From JALORV01 sp963703945 (lineage in GTDB: Bacteria; Pseudomonadota; Gammaproteobacteria; Burkholderiales; Burkholderiaceae_F), in the NCBI GenBank assembly GCA_963703945.1, contig CAVPGM010000019.1, forward strand, positions 1 to 64,000: a DNA stretch of 64,000 nt, written 5' to 3'. Below the pieces are notes generated by a model. That model did no database searches. It had not been told where the DNA came from and worked only from the letters and a program-made list of their open reading frames with translations. Positions 15,849 through 24,817 of the stretch are shown piece by piece. Every line of letters begins with the position of its first letter. The stretch's first letter is position 1. The translations under genes were made by a program, and so were the position numbers.

Positions 15849-16903
15849 ATGCGCAATTGAACGGCGGCGCCGCAGGGCGTTCGCGTTTCGACGCGACGAA
15901 CAATGCGCGGCGTCGCATTTCGGCGGAAGAGCTCGCTCCGCTCACGCGCATCGTGACATGGCGCTCGGCGGCGGCGGTGCTGCAAACCTGGCTGGTCATT
16001 GCGGTCACCGCCGGTGTCGCACTCACTTACTGGTCGTGGCCGCTGACGCTGGCCGCGGTCGTGATCATCGCCACGCAACAGCATGCGCTGTTCCTTCTCT
16101 CGCACGATGCGGCGCACTACCGTCTGTTCGAGCACCGCGGCATCAACGATCTGGTCGGACGCACCTGCGCAGCGGCCGCCGGGCTGTCGATGTGCACCTA
16201 CCGCGTGATTCACCGCCTGCACCACAACCATCTTTACGGCCCGCAGGATCCGGACATCGCCTTGCACGGTGGGTACCCGCGCGGCAAGTGGTACCTGGTG
16301 AAGAAACTGCTCAAGGATCTCAGTGGAGTGACCGCGGTGAAGACATATGGCTATTTCTTCGGCAATCCTGCGAAGAACTCCGAAACGGGAAGTGCGCTCC
16401 AGCCGCTGGTGGACACGTCTGACCGCCTGCGCATCGCCGCGCGGTCCGATCAGAAGATCGTCATCGGGCTGCAGCTCGCGCTGCCTGCGGCGCTCCTCTG
16501 GTTCGGCGGCTGGCAGGCACTGGGACTGTATCTGCTGCTGTGGGTAATGCCCGCGTTGACGGTGCTGCAGGCGATCCTGCGACTGCGCGCGGTTTTCGAA
16601 CATGGAGCGGTTGAGGACACTTCGTCGCCGCTCAGCGCCGCGCGCACGCATGTTCCGTCAGGGGACCCCGCCTGGCTGCTCGCCCGCCTGGCGCTGTTTC
16701 CGCACCACGTCAACTTTCATATCGAGCACCATTTGTATCCCGCGGTGCCCCACTACCAGCTGCGAGCTCTGCACGACTTGCTCGCCAGCCGAGGACTGTT
16801 CGCCGGTTCGGAAATCCATACGATCGGGCAAACGCTGCGGAAGATCTTCGACGAATCGGTGCGGAAGCCCATGCACTCAGCTTCAGTCGGAGACATGGCA
16901 TGA
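15845..16903 (+). CDS. Membrane fatty-acid desaturase family protein
   Basis: 352 residues. The three histidine boxes of diiron membrane desaturases/hydroxylases are present: HDAAHY near 84, HRLHHNH near 121 and HIEHH near 292. Hydrophobic helices flank them (about 38-75 and 205-245). The family introduces double bonds or hydroxyl groups into acyl or terpenoid chains at the cytoplasmic face. The exact substrate is unknown; the HRLHHNH spacing is like DesA/beta-carotene-hydroxylase relatives. Coupled by 4-bp overlaps to both neighbours. Confidence 0.9.
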   Translation: MNAQLNGGAAGRSRFDATNNARRRISAEELAPLTRIVTWRSAAAVLQTWLVIAVTAGVALTYWSWPLTLAAVVIIATQQHALFLLSHDAAHYRLFEHRGINDLVGRTCAAAAGLSMCTYRVIHRLHHNHLYGPQDPDIALHGGYPRGKWYLVKKLLKDLSGVTAVKTYGYFFGNPAKNSETGSALQPLVDTSDRLRIAARSDQKIVIGLQLALPAALLWFGGWQALGLYLLLWVMPALTVLQAILRLRAVFEHGAVEDTSSPLSAARTHVPSGDPAWLLARLALFPHHVNFHIEHHLYPAVPHYQLRALHDLLASRGLFAGSEIHTIGQTLRKIFDESVRKPMHSASVGDMA

Positions 16904-17295
16904 GGCGTGTGATGCTCCTGGTCGCAATGGCACTGGCATCCATCACTGCCATGGCGAAGCCGACGATGGAACTTGCGGGACTGTTGACCGACGCGACCGG
17001 CCGCACGTTATATACGTTCGCGTATGACCGGCCCGGCAAGAGCAACTGCAATTTCGCCTGCACGGCTCTCTGGTTTCCGTACCGCGCGTCGACGTCGGAG
17101 CATGGCGAAGGAAGGCTTTCAATCGTTGAGCGCGCCGACGGCATTCGCCAGTGGGCCATCGACGGCAGACCCCTGTATCTCTACGGGGGCGATGTGCGGC
17201 CACGCGATGTGAACGGTGACATGCCTGGCTGGCCGTGGCATGTGGTTCGCCTCGACGGCAAGACAGATGAGTCGCCGGACTCGGCGTCGGAGTAG
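16900..17295 (+). CDS. Secreted YxFxxD-repeat protein (COG4315/DUF-type)
   Basis: 131 residues with a signal peptide (MRRVMLLVAMALASITAMA). The mature domain has the two copies of the Y-x-[FWY]-x-x-D motif typical of the 'secreted repeat' family: LYTFAYDRPGKS and LYLYGGD, plus CNFACTALWFPY with two Cys. Function of the family is unknown; members are often near redox or stress genes. Its start overlaps the desaturase stop (ATGA), so it is the last gene of the operon. Confidence 0.88.
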   Translation: MRRVMLLVAMALASITAMAKPTMELAGLLTDATGRTLYTFAYDRPGKSNCNFACTALWFPYRASTSEHGEGRLSIVERADGIRQWAIDGRPLYLYGGDVRPRDVNGDMPGWPWHVVRLDGKTDESPDSASE

Positions 17296-17367
17296 CCGAA
17301 CGCCGAACGACAACAGGAAGCGAAGGGCCGGCGGCACCGCACCGCGACAGCGAACTGCCGGCTTCTG

Positions 17368-17742
17368 CTACTTCGTTTTCTTCCTGTTTTCCAATCGTGC
17401 TTTCAGATCCGCAAACGGGGAAAAGGTCGACACGGGGCCGGCAGCCTGAGATACGCCTGCTCCGCCAACCGCTTCCAACTGCCGCTGATGTTCGTTGTCA
17501 TGGCAGTACAGACACAGCAGTTCCCAGTTGCTGCCATCGGGTGGATTGTTGTCGTGATTGTGGTCCCGGTGGTGGACGGTCAACTCGCGCACATTCTTGT
17601 GCGTGAACTCCCGGCCGCAGCGGCCACAGATCCACGGGTAGATCTTCAAAGCCTTTTCCCGATAGCCTTGCGCACGCTCGTCCGCGACGCGTCGCGCCTG
17701 CGCCACGAGGCGATCCAGTCGTCCGGGATCACTTGTCTTCAC
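17368..17742 (-). CDS. yajD: YajD-family HNH nuclease
   Basis: 124 residues. The HNH core includes CGRCGREF, LTVHHRDHNHDNNP, GSNWELLCLYCHDNEH with two CxxC-type zinc pairs and the HH/N/H signature. The C-terminus SPFADLKARLENRKK is the usual YajD tail. The start is GTG 17742 (VKTSDPGRLDRLV), because upstream in-frame sequence overlaps another small gene and has no protein character. Predicted metal-dependent endonuclease of unclear biological role. It follows the 40-residue basic gene at 17759-17881 by 16 bp, likely one transcript. Confidence 0.9.
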   Translation of the reverse strand: MKTSDPGRLDRLVAQARRVADERAQGYREKALKIYPWICGRCGREFTHKNVRELTVHHRDHNHDNNPPDGSNWELLCLYCHDNEHQRQLEAVGGAGVSQAAGPVSTFSPFADLKARLENRKKTK

Positions 17743-17758
17743 GGCAATGCAAGCCGCC

Positions 17759-17881
17759 CTACTTCGTGGGCGTCGGAGCCTTGCTCTTGGCTGAACCAAA
17801 GGGCACTGCGGGCCCGCCGGGCTTCTTGGACTGCTTGGGCTTCTTCTTTTCCCTGTTGCTTCGAAGCTGACCTTTTGCCAT
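17759..17881 (-). CDS. Small basic protein, 40 residues, ahead of yajD
   Basis: MAKGQLRSNREKKKPKQ at the start, then a Pro/Gly/Ala-rich tail ending APTPTK; 14 of 40 residues are Lys or Arg. ATG 17881 is preceded by a perfect AAGGAGG site, which strongly favours translation. It is below the usual ORF length cut-off. I recall similar Lys-rich small proteins in proteobacteria. It could bind nucleic acid; that is inference from charge only. Confidence 0.75.
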   Translation of the reverse strand: MAKGQLRSNREKKKPKQSKKPGGPAVPFGSAKSKAPTPTK

Positions 17882-18165
17882 CTGTTGGTTCCTCCTTCAT
17901 CTGATCCTGGCTGCGGTGGGGCCACCATTTGCCCGCCCCGCCGCGCATCCTAGCGAATTGTCGTACTTGGGAAAGGGCGAGTCACGGCGAGCCTGCAACA
18001 GGCCGTTTATGTGATCGGAGCGCAGATCTATCAGGCGTGGATTGAGCGCACAATGTTCCAGCCGGCTGAATTTTTTGCGGATCCGATGCCTCCGGCCTTT
18101 GAGGTCCAGAGCGGTCCGACTGCCGGATTGCCGGGCGCGATCCCCGGCCTGTCGGGGTGCAACCG

Positions 18166-19536
18166 ATGTCGCTGTTGTCGTCTCTGCTGGTAGTGCAGCT
18201 GCTTGCGGCGGCAAGTCCAGCCCCAATCACGGTGCTGACCATCGATGGCCCGATCACGCCTGCGTCGGCGGCATATTTCTCGAAAGGTTTGAAGCGGTCG
18301 GCTGAAAACGGTTCGAGCCTGGTGGTGCTGAAGATGGACACGCCCGGCGGCCTGGATACGGCGATGCGCGACATCATCAAGGGGATTCTGGCCTCCCCGA
18401 TTCCGGTCGCCACGTTTGTCTTCCCGAGCGGCGCGCGCGCTGCCAGTGCCGGCACGTACATTCTGTACGCGAGCCATATCGCCGCCATGGCCCCGGGCAC
18501 CAACCTGGGAGCCGCGACACCGGTGCAGATCGGTCTCGGCGGGACGGAGACCGAACCCGACGCGGCGCCGGCCGACCCACAGAAAGGAGCGGCATCCGAC
18601 AAGGAGAAACCCTCGGCGACCGGGCCGCGCAGTGCACTCACGAAGAAACAGATCAGCGACTCGGCCGCCTACATTCGAAGTCTCGGCCAACTGCGCGGGC
18701 GCAATGTCGAATGGGCGGAAAGGGCCGTTCGCGAGGCGGTCAGCCTGACCGCCGAGGAAGCGCTGCAGCTTCACGTCGTTGACTACGTCGCGCGGGACGT
18801 GCACACCCTGCTGGACCGGGTTCAGGGATCGCGGGTTAGTGTCAACGGAAACGTCGTGACCCTGAATACGACCGGCGCCGAACTCGTGGATTTCGATCCC
18901 GACTGGCGCACGCAGCTTCTGTCGGTGATTGCCTCACCGAGTCTTGCCCTGATCCTGATGATGATCGGGATCTACGGGCTGATATTCGAGTTCTCCAATC
19001 CGGGCCTCGTGGCGCCGGGAGTGATCGGCGGCATCTGTTTGTTGCTCGCGCTGTTTGCGTTCCAGATGCTGCCGATCAACTACGCCGGGCTGGGGCTCAT
19101 TGCCTTGGGCACGGCCTTCCTGATCGCCGAGGCCTTCGTTCCCACGTCCGGCGCACTGGGCGTCGGCGGGGTTCTCGCCTTCGTGATCGGCGCGGTCATT
19201 CTGGTCGACACCGACATTCCCGGCTACGGAATTCCGATGCCGCTCATCATGACGCTCGCAGTGGTCAGCGGGCTGTTCGTATTCATGGTCGTCCGAATGG
19301 CAGCACAGGCACGCCGGCGCCCGGTGGTAAGCGGCACCAGAACACTGATCGGCGCTTCCGGGGAAGCACTCTCGGAACTGACCGTCGAGGGCTGGGCAAG
19401 GATCCAGGGCGAGATCTGGCGCGTGCGCAGCACGCTGCCTGTGGCGCAGGGCCAGCGTGTGCGCGTGAAGGGCCTCGATGGCGCTACCTTGGTGGTCGAA
19501 CCGCAGCCGGACGAATCGAAAGGAGTCACATCATGA
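18166..19536 (+). CDS. NfeD-type membrane serine protease (long form)
   Basis: About 456 residues. A signal/anchor helix is followed by a ClpP/SppA-like domain: LTIDGPITPASAAYF, LKMDTPGGLDTAMRDI and ASAGTYIL with the Ser nucleophile. Four membrane helices follow (about 260-390: LILMMIGIYGLIFEF, GVIGGICLLLALFAF, GLGLIALGTAFLIAE and more), then a soluble OB-fold (NfeDC) with GWARIQGEIWRVRS. Family members (for example Pyrococcus 1510-N) cut the C-terminus of stomatin-type partners, and a slipin gene overlaps the stop here by four bases. Start at ATG 18166; GTG 18157 is possible. Confidence 0.92.
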   Translation: MSLLSSLLVVQLLAAASPAPITVLTIDGPITPASAAYFSKGLKRSAENGSSLVVLKMDTPGGLDTAMRDIIKGILASPIPVATFVFPSGARAASAGTYILYASHIAAMAPGTNLGAATPVQIGLGGTETEPDAAPADPQKGAASDKEKPSATGPRSALTKKQISDSAAYIRSLGQLRGRNVEWAERAVREAVSLTAEEALQLHVVDYVARDVHTLLDRVQGSRVSVNGNVVTLNTTGAELVDFDPDWRTQLLSVIASPSLALILMMIGIYGLIFEFSNPGLVAPGVIGGICLLLALFAFQMLPINYAGLGLIALGTAFLIAEAFVPTSGALGVGGVLAFVIGAVILVDTDIPGYGIPMPLIMTLAVVSGLFVFMVVRMAAQARRRPVVSGTRTLIGASGEALSELTVEGWARIQGEIWRVRSTLPVAQGQRVRVKGLDGATLVVEPQPDESKGVTS

Positions 19537-20303
19537 TCTGGGATCTCGCCTGGGTGGGCGTGCTCGTATTGCTCGGCTTTCTGGTGGCGGTGTCGATACG
19601 GATCCTGCGCGAATACGAGCGCGGCGTGGTCTTCACGCTGGGACGCTTCTGGAAGGTCAAGGGACCCGGGCTCGTGATCCTGGTTCCCGGGATTCAGCAG
19701 CTGGTCAAAGTGGATCTGCGTACGTTCGTGCTCGAGGTGCCGACCCAGGACGTGATTTCGCGCGACAACGTTTCCGTCAAGGTGAGCGCGGTCGTCTACT
19801 TTCGCGTCATCGATTCGGAAAAGGCGATCATCCAGGTCGAGAACTATCGAAACGCAACGAGCCAGCTGGCGCAGACGACATTGCGGTCAGTGCTCGGCAA
19901 GCACGAGCTCGACGACATGCTGGCGGGTCGCGAGAAGCTCAATCTGGACATCCAGCAGGCACTGGATGCACAAACCAACTCGTGGGGAATCAAGGTCTCC
20001 AACGTCGAGATCAAGCAGGTCGACCTGACGGAATCCATGATCCGCGCGATCGCACGTCAGGCAGAGGCCGAGCGCGAACGGCGTGCCAAGGTCATCCATG
20101 CCGAAGGCGAGCTGCAGGCTTCGGAAAAGCTGTACCAGGCCGCCAAGGTCCTGGCCCAGGAACCTCAGGCCATCCAGCTGCGCTATCTGGAGACCTTGAC
20201 GGTGATCGGAGCGGACAAGAACACGACCATCGTGTTCCCGCTGCCGATGGATGTGCTGAGCCCGTTCCTGCACAAGATGGCCGCAGGCTCGTCGGCATCC
20301 TGA
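19533..20303 (+). CDS. Slipin (stomatin/SPFH-family membrane protein)
   Basis: 256 residues. One N-terminal hairpin/helix (VGVLVLLGFLVAVSIRIL), then the SPFH domain (EYERGVVFTLGRFWKVKGPG to VEIKQVDLTESMIRA) and a short coiled coil (RQAEAERERRAKVIHAEGE). Oligomerises in membrane microdomains. ATG 19533 overlaps the NfeD stop (ATGA), the classical nfeD-slipin operon in which the protease processes the slipin. Confidence 0.94.
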   Translation: MIWDLAWVGVLVLLGFLVAVSIRILREYERGVVFTLGRFWKVKGPGLVILVPGIQQLVKVDLRTFVLEVPTQDVISRDNVSVKVSAVVYFRVIDSEKAIIQVENYRNATSQLAQTTLRSVLGKHELDDMLAGREKLNLDIQQALDAQTNSWGIKVSNVEIKQVDLTESMIRAIARQAEAERERRAKVIHAEGELQASEKLYQAAKVLAQEPQAIQLRYLETLTVIGADKNTTIVFPLPMDVLSPFLHKMAAGSSAS

Positions 20304-20384
20304 AAGTGACCGTGGTGTAGGACCTGCCTGCTCGAACCGGCGCGTTCGAATAAGATCTAGGTTTCGGCGCGATCGGACCGACAC

Positions 20385-21455
20385 TTGAATACGGCAGTTT
20401 CCATCGTTGGCACGGCCAGCACGCTACCGACCGCAGTCGTGTCCAACCACGAGATCGGGCAACGTCTACTGCAGGGCATCGAGATCGACGATGATGCCGC
20501 TGCCGATATCGTGTCTGGCATTTGCGAGCGTGCGGAGCTGATCGAGAAGAAGACAGGTCTACGTTCGCGACGTTTCTTCGACGCGGACGAGACGCCACCC
20601 GACGTCGGACTCGAACTGCTCGAGCGGCTGATGGCCGGGCAGCCGTGGGCCGAGCTGGACGCGCTGATCGTTTCCTCGTCCAGCACGCACGGTTTTCCGG
20701 GATTGTCACAGCAGATCGTCGCGGCTGCGAGATCCAGCCATCCCGAGCTTGGCGCACCGTTCGTGCTTGATGTCGGCAGCAATGCATGTACCGGATTCAT
20801 GTACGCGCTGGCCATCGGCAGCAGCGTGTTACAGGCGCTGGGCTACCGTCGGGTCGCATGCGTCGCGCTGGAGTTCTCGTCGCGCTGCATTGCGTACGAT
20901 CCGCTGGCGTTCGGCACAAGCACACTCTTTGGCGACGCCGCAGCGGGAGTCCTGCTCGCGCGCGCAACGCGGGGCATCGCCACCCTGCGCTCCGTGCGCG
21001 CGAGTTCGATGGTCGATTCCGACTCGATCGGGATGATCAAGGGCGGTGGACTGCAGGCGTCGCATCTGTCGCAGGAGGTCCCGAAGTCGGCGCGCTGGTT
21101 CATGGCCGGGCCCGCTGTGGCCATCGGGGCCACTCGCATCCTGGTCGAAGAAATCCAGCGCGCACAGGACGCGGGTGCCCGGATCGACTGGCTGATACCG
21201 CACCAGGCGAATCTGACGCGCATCCTGATCCCGGCGTGTGTCAAAGCCGGCATCGATCCGGATCGCCTGTGTGCCTCCTTCGCAGATACCGGAAACACGT
21301 CAAGCGCCAGCATTCCACTGCTGCTCGACCGGCTCGTTCGAAGCGGACTCGCGCGATCGGGCGAGACTGCGCTGCTGGTCGGTTTCGGCGCGAGTTTCTC
21401 GGTCGGCTCGGCACTGGTCGAGTTCGATCAGTTGCCGAACTCCGAGGCCACTTAG
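20385..21455 (+). CDS. FabH-like 3-oxoacyl-ACP synthase III family enzyme
   Basis: 356 residues, thiolase fold. The catalytic Cys is in SNACTGFMYAL (about 131), His in IPHQANLTRI (about 269) and Asn in DTGNTSSASIPL (about 302), the Cys-His-Asn triad of KAS III. Active-site loop SARWFMAGPAV. It starts with TTG 20385 (MNTAVSIVGTAS). It diverges from housekeeping FabH in its N-terminal half, so a dedicated condensing enzyme for a special acyl chain is likely. It ends four bases before the convergent gcvP. Confidence 0.88.
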   Translation: MNTAVSIVGTASTLPTAVVSNHEIGQRLLQGIEIDDDAAADIVSGICERAELIEKKTGLRSRRFFDADETPPDVGLELLERLMAGQPWAELDALIVSSSSTHGFPGLSQQIVAAARSSHPELGAPFVLDVGSNACTGFMYALAIGSSVLQALGYRRVACVALEFSSRCIAYDPLAFGTSTLFGDAAAGVLLARATRGIATLRSVRASSMVDSDSIGMIKGGGLQASHLSQEVPKSARWFMAGPAVAIGATRILVEEIQRAQDAGARIDWLIPHQANLTRILIPACVKAGIDPDRLCASFADTGNTSSASIPLLLDRLVRSGLARSGETALLVGFGASFSVGSALVEFDQLPNSEAT

Positions 21456-21459
21456 CGAC

Positions 21460-24375
21460 TCAAGCTGCGGCCACGCCGGCCGCCGGCTCGACCGTGTCAT
21501 CGGCATAGGCCGACATCGGGATGCACGAGCACATGAGGTGGCGGTCACCGTAGGCGTTGTCGACGCGGCCCACCGGCGGCCAGTATTTCTGGCGCTTCAG
21601 CGAAGTCAGCGGGAACGCCGCGCGTTCGCGCGTGTAGTCGTGCGCCCAGTTTTCCGCCATCACCATCGCGGCGGTGTGCGGAGCGTTCTTCAGTGGATTG
21701 TCGTCGCGATCGACTTCGCCGCGCTCGACCGCGCGGATCTCCTCGCGGATTGCGATCATCGCGTCGATGAAGCGATCGAGTTCGACCTTGGGTTCGCTCT
21801 CGGTCGGCTCGACCATCAGCGTGCCCGCCACCGGGAACGACAGCGTCGGCGCGTGGAATCCGTAGTCCATCAGCCGCTTGGCGACGTCCTCTGCCGAAAT
21901 CCCGCTCGATTCCTTCAGCGGCCGCAGATCGAGGATGCACTCGTGCGCGACATAGCCGTTGCGACCGGCGTACAGCGTCCGATAGTGCGGCGCCAGCCGC
22001 CTGGCGATGTAATTGGCATTCAGCAGCGCGACCTGCGTGGCGCGCCTCAGCCCCGCTGCGCCCATCATGGTGATGTACATCCACGAGATCGGCAGGATGC
22101 TCGCGCTGCCGAATTCGGCCGCGCTGACCATGCCGACCGGCTGTTCGCCGCCGAGCCGTCCGGGTAGGAATGGCGCCAGATGCGCCTTCACCGCGACCGG
22201 GCCCACGCCCGGACCACCGCCGCCGTGCGGAATGCAGAACGTCTTGTGCAGGTTCAGATGCGAGACGTCGGAGCCGAAGGCACCCGGCTTGGCCAGCCCG
22301 ACCAGCGCGTTCAGGTTGGCGCCGTCGGTGTAGACCTGTCCGCCGTGCGCGTGGATCGTCTGGCAGATCTCGACGATGGCCTCCTCGAAAACACCGTGCG
22401 TCGATGGGTAGGTGACCATCAGCGCCGCCAGATTGGCGGAATGCCGCTCCGCCTTGGCGTGCAGGTCGGCCACGTCGACGTTACCGTTGCGATCGGTCTT
22501 CACTGCGACCACTTCCATCCCGCACAGATGAGCGGAAGCCGGGTTGGTGCCGTGCGCACTCTCGGGTATCAGGCAGATGTTGCGATGGCCCTCGCCACGT
22601 GAACGGTGGTATTCGCGAATGGCCAGCAGTCCGGCGTATTCACCTTGTGCGCCCGAGTTTGGCTGCAGGCTGACCGCCTCGTACCCGGTGCATTCGACCA
22701 GCATGTGCTCGAGTTCGGCGATCAGCCGGCGGTACCCCGTCGTCTGCTCTGCCGGCGCCAGCGGATGGATGTTGGCGAACTCCGGCCAGGTGACCGGGAT
22801 CATCTCGCTGGTCGCATTGAGCTTCATCGTGCACGACCCGAGCGGGATCATCGTGCGGTCGAGCGCAAGATCCTTGTCGGCCAGCGAGCGCATGTAGCGC
22901 AGCATCTCGTGCTCGCTGTGGTGCGCATTGAATACCGGGTGCGTCAGGAAAGGCGTCGTGCGACGCAGTGCGGCGGGTATTGCCGTTTCCTGCGCGGCAT
23001 CGATCTCGCGATCGAGCGCGTCGACATCCGCCGCCACACCGAACACCTTCCACAGCCCCTGCACATCGGCGCGCGTCGTCGTCTCGTCGAGCGAAAGTCC
23101 GACGACGGTTCCCGCGCGCTCGCCGAAATCACGGGTGCCAAAGGCACGCAGGTTGATACCCGCTGCACGCGAAGCCGCATGGATCTTGCCAGCGTCCACG
23201 CCGCCGACAGTCAGCGTGTCGAAATAGCTGGCGCTAACCTGCAATCCGACACGCCGCAGCCCTTCGGCGAGAATCGCCGTCAGCCGATGCACGCGCCGCG
23301 CGATGCGCAGCAGGCCCTCGGGCCCGTGATACACCGCGTACATGCTCGCCATCACCGCCAGCAGGACCTGTGCGGTGCAGATGTTCGAGGTCGCTTTTTC
23401 GCGACGGATGTGCTGCTCGCGCGTCTGCAGAGCGAGCCGATACGCCGGTTGCCCCTGCGTGTCGATCGAGACGCCGACCAGCCGGCCCGGCATCGAACGC
23501 TTGAATGCATCCTTGCATGCGAGGAATGCTGCGTGCGGACCACCGAAGCCGAACGGGACACCGAAGCGCTGCGAATTGCCGACGACGATGTCGGCGCCCC
23601 AGGTTCCCGGCGCCTCCAGCAGTGTCAGCGCCAGCAGGTCGGTCGCGACGCAGAACAGCGCACCCGCCGCGTGCGCCTGTTCGACGAACGGCCGCATGTC
23701 GTGAATCAGACCGGTGGTCGACGGGTACTGTGCCAGCACGCCGAAGAACTCACCCGATTTCATCAGGTCGGGTGCGAAGCCGACTTTGACGCGGATGCCT
23801 AGCGGCTCGGCGCGCGTGCGGATCACCTCGATCGTCTGCGGGTGGCAGTCGCCGGCGACGATAAACACGTCGCTGCGGTTCCTGGCGCTGCGCCGGGCAA
23901 GCGTCATCGCTTCGGCCGCGGCGGTCGCCTCGTCGAGCAGCGAGGCGTTGGCGATCTCCATTCCGGTCAGGTCTGCGACCATGGTCTGGAAGTTGATCAG
24001 CGCCTCCATCCTGCCCTGGGAGATCTCGGCCTGGTACGGCGTGTACGCGGTGTACCAGGCGGGGTTTTCGAGGATGTTGCGCAGGATGACGTTCGGCGTG
24101 TGCGTTCCGTAGTACCCCTGACCAATGTAATTGCGATACACGGCATTGCCTGCGGCCAGCGCGCGGATTTTCGCCAGCGCTTCCTCCTCGGTTACCTCCG
24201 CCGGCAGATCGAGAGGCGCAGTCAGCTTGATCGTTGCCGGCACGATGGCATCGACCAGCCCATCGAGCGACTGCGCGCCGACCGCCACGAGCATTTCATC
24301 GATTTCCGCAGCGCTTGGTCCGATATGGCGAGCGTGGAATTCGTCATGGTTTTCGAGGGCGTGCAGCTTGGTCAT
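21460..24375 (-). CDS. gcvP: Glycine dehydrogenase (decarboxylating), glycine-cleavage P-protein
   Basis: 971 residues, the usual one-chain length. It decarboxylates glycine with PLP and passes the aminomethyl group to the lipoyl arm of GcvH. The N-terminal half starts with HARHIGPSAAEIDEML and contains IGQGYYGTHTPNVILRN. The C-terminal half has the PLP lysine in LNLHKTFCIPHGGGGPG and EPTESEPKVELDRF. ATG 24375. Last gene of the leftward gcvT-gcvH-gcvP operon controlled by the glycine riboswitch. Convergent with the FabH-like gene, 4 bp apart. Confidence 0.97.
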   Translation of the reverse strand: MTKLHALENHDEFHARHIGPSAAEIDEMLVAVGAQSLDGLVDAIVPATIKLTAPLDLPAEVTEEEALAKIRALAAGNAVYRNYIGQGYYGTHTPNVILRNILENPAWYTAYTPYQAEISQGRMEALINFQTMVADLTGMEIANASLLDEATAAAEAMTLARRSARNRSDVFIVAGDCHPQTIEVIRTRAEPLGIRVKVGFAPDLMKSGEFFGVLAQYPSTTGLIHDMRPFVEQAHAAGALFCVATDLLALTLLEAPGTWGADIVVGNSQRFGVPFGFGGPHAAFLACKDAFKRSMPGRLVGVSIDTQGQPAYRLALQTREQHIRREKATSNICTAQVLLAVMASMYAVYHGPEGLLRIARRVHRLTAILAEGLRRVGLQVSASYFDTLTVGGVDAGKIHAASRAAGINLRAFGTRDFGERAGTVVGLSLDETTTRADVQGLWKVFGVAADVDALDREIDAAQETAIPAALRRTTPFLTHPVFNAHHSEHEMLRYMRSLADKDLALDRTMIPLGSCTMKLNATSEMIPVTWPEFANIHPLAPAEQTTGYRRLIAELEHMLVECTGYEAVSLQPNSGAQGEYAGLLAIREYHRSRGEGHRNICLIPESAHGTNPASAHLCGMEVVAVKTDRNGNVDVADLHAKAERHSANLAALMVTYPSTHGVFEEAIVEICQTIHAHGGQVYTDGANLNALVGLAKPGAFGSDVSHLNLHKTFCIPHGGGGPGVGPVAVKAHLAPFLPGRLGGEQPVGMVSAAEFGSASILPISWMYITMMGAAGLRRATQVALLNANYIARRLAPHYRTLYAGRNGYVAHECILDLRPLKESSGISAEDVAKRLMDYGFHAPTLSFPVAGTLMVEPTESEPKVELDRFIDAMIAIREEIRAVERGEVDRDDNPLKNAPHTAAMVMAENWAHDYTRERAAFPLTSLKRQKYWPPVGRVDNAYGDRHLMCSCIPMSAYADDTVEPAAGVAAA

Positions 24376-24420
24376 GGCGTCGGGGCGGGAATGAGTGTCG
24401 GTTACTTGGCGGCGGCGAGG

Positions 24421-24801
24421 TTACTTAGAGGCGGCAACACTGGCCTCGTAGGCGCGTGCGTCGAGCAGACCGTCGATCGACGCAGACGACTTCAGCTTGA
24501 AGATCCACGCGTCGTAGGGTGCCGAGTTCAGCTGCTGCGGTTCGGTCCCGAGCGTCTCGTTGAACGCAACGACCTCGCCGTCGACCGGCGCGTAGACATC
24601 CGATGCGGCCTTGACCGATTCGACCACGCCCGCCGTTTCGCCGGCCTTCAATTGCGCGCCGACCTTGAAGTCGCCGACGAACACCATGTCGCCCAGCATG
24701 TCCTGCGCTGCGTCGGTGATGCCGATCCACAGCAATCCGTCGTCGCCCTTCCTTATCCACTCGTGTGACTCTGTGTACTTCAGGTCCGCAGGAAACTTCA
24801 T
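24421..24801 (-). CDS. gcvH: Glycine cleavage system H protein
   Basis: 126 residues. Carries the lipoyl group that shuttles the aminomethyl intermediate between P, T and L proteins. YTESHEWIRKGDDG at the N-terminus, lipoyl-lysine site VVESVKAASDVYAPVDGEVV (Lys about 64) and LNSAPYDAWIFKL at the C-terminus. ATG 24801 follows AGGAG. It lies 16 bp after gcvT and 45 bp before gcvP on the same strand. Confidence 0.97.
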   Translation of the reverse strand: MKFPADLKYTESHEWIRKGDDGLLWIGITDAAQDMLGDMVFVGDFKVGAQLKAGETAGVVESVKAASDVYAPVDGEVVAFNETLGTEPQQLNSAPYDAWIFKLKSSASIDGLLDARAYEASVAASK

Positions 24802-24817
24802 GATTTCTCCTTGGGAT

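Noticed and set aside
18011..18193. 60-codon open frame before nfeD
   Set aside because: Start is reasonable but the tail is Cys/Arg-rich shadow sequence running into nfeD in another frame; no evidence of coding.
22606..23802. 398-codon open frame on the plus strand
   Set aside because: Antisense to gcvP.
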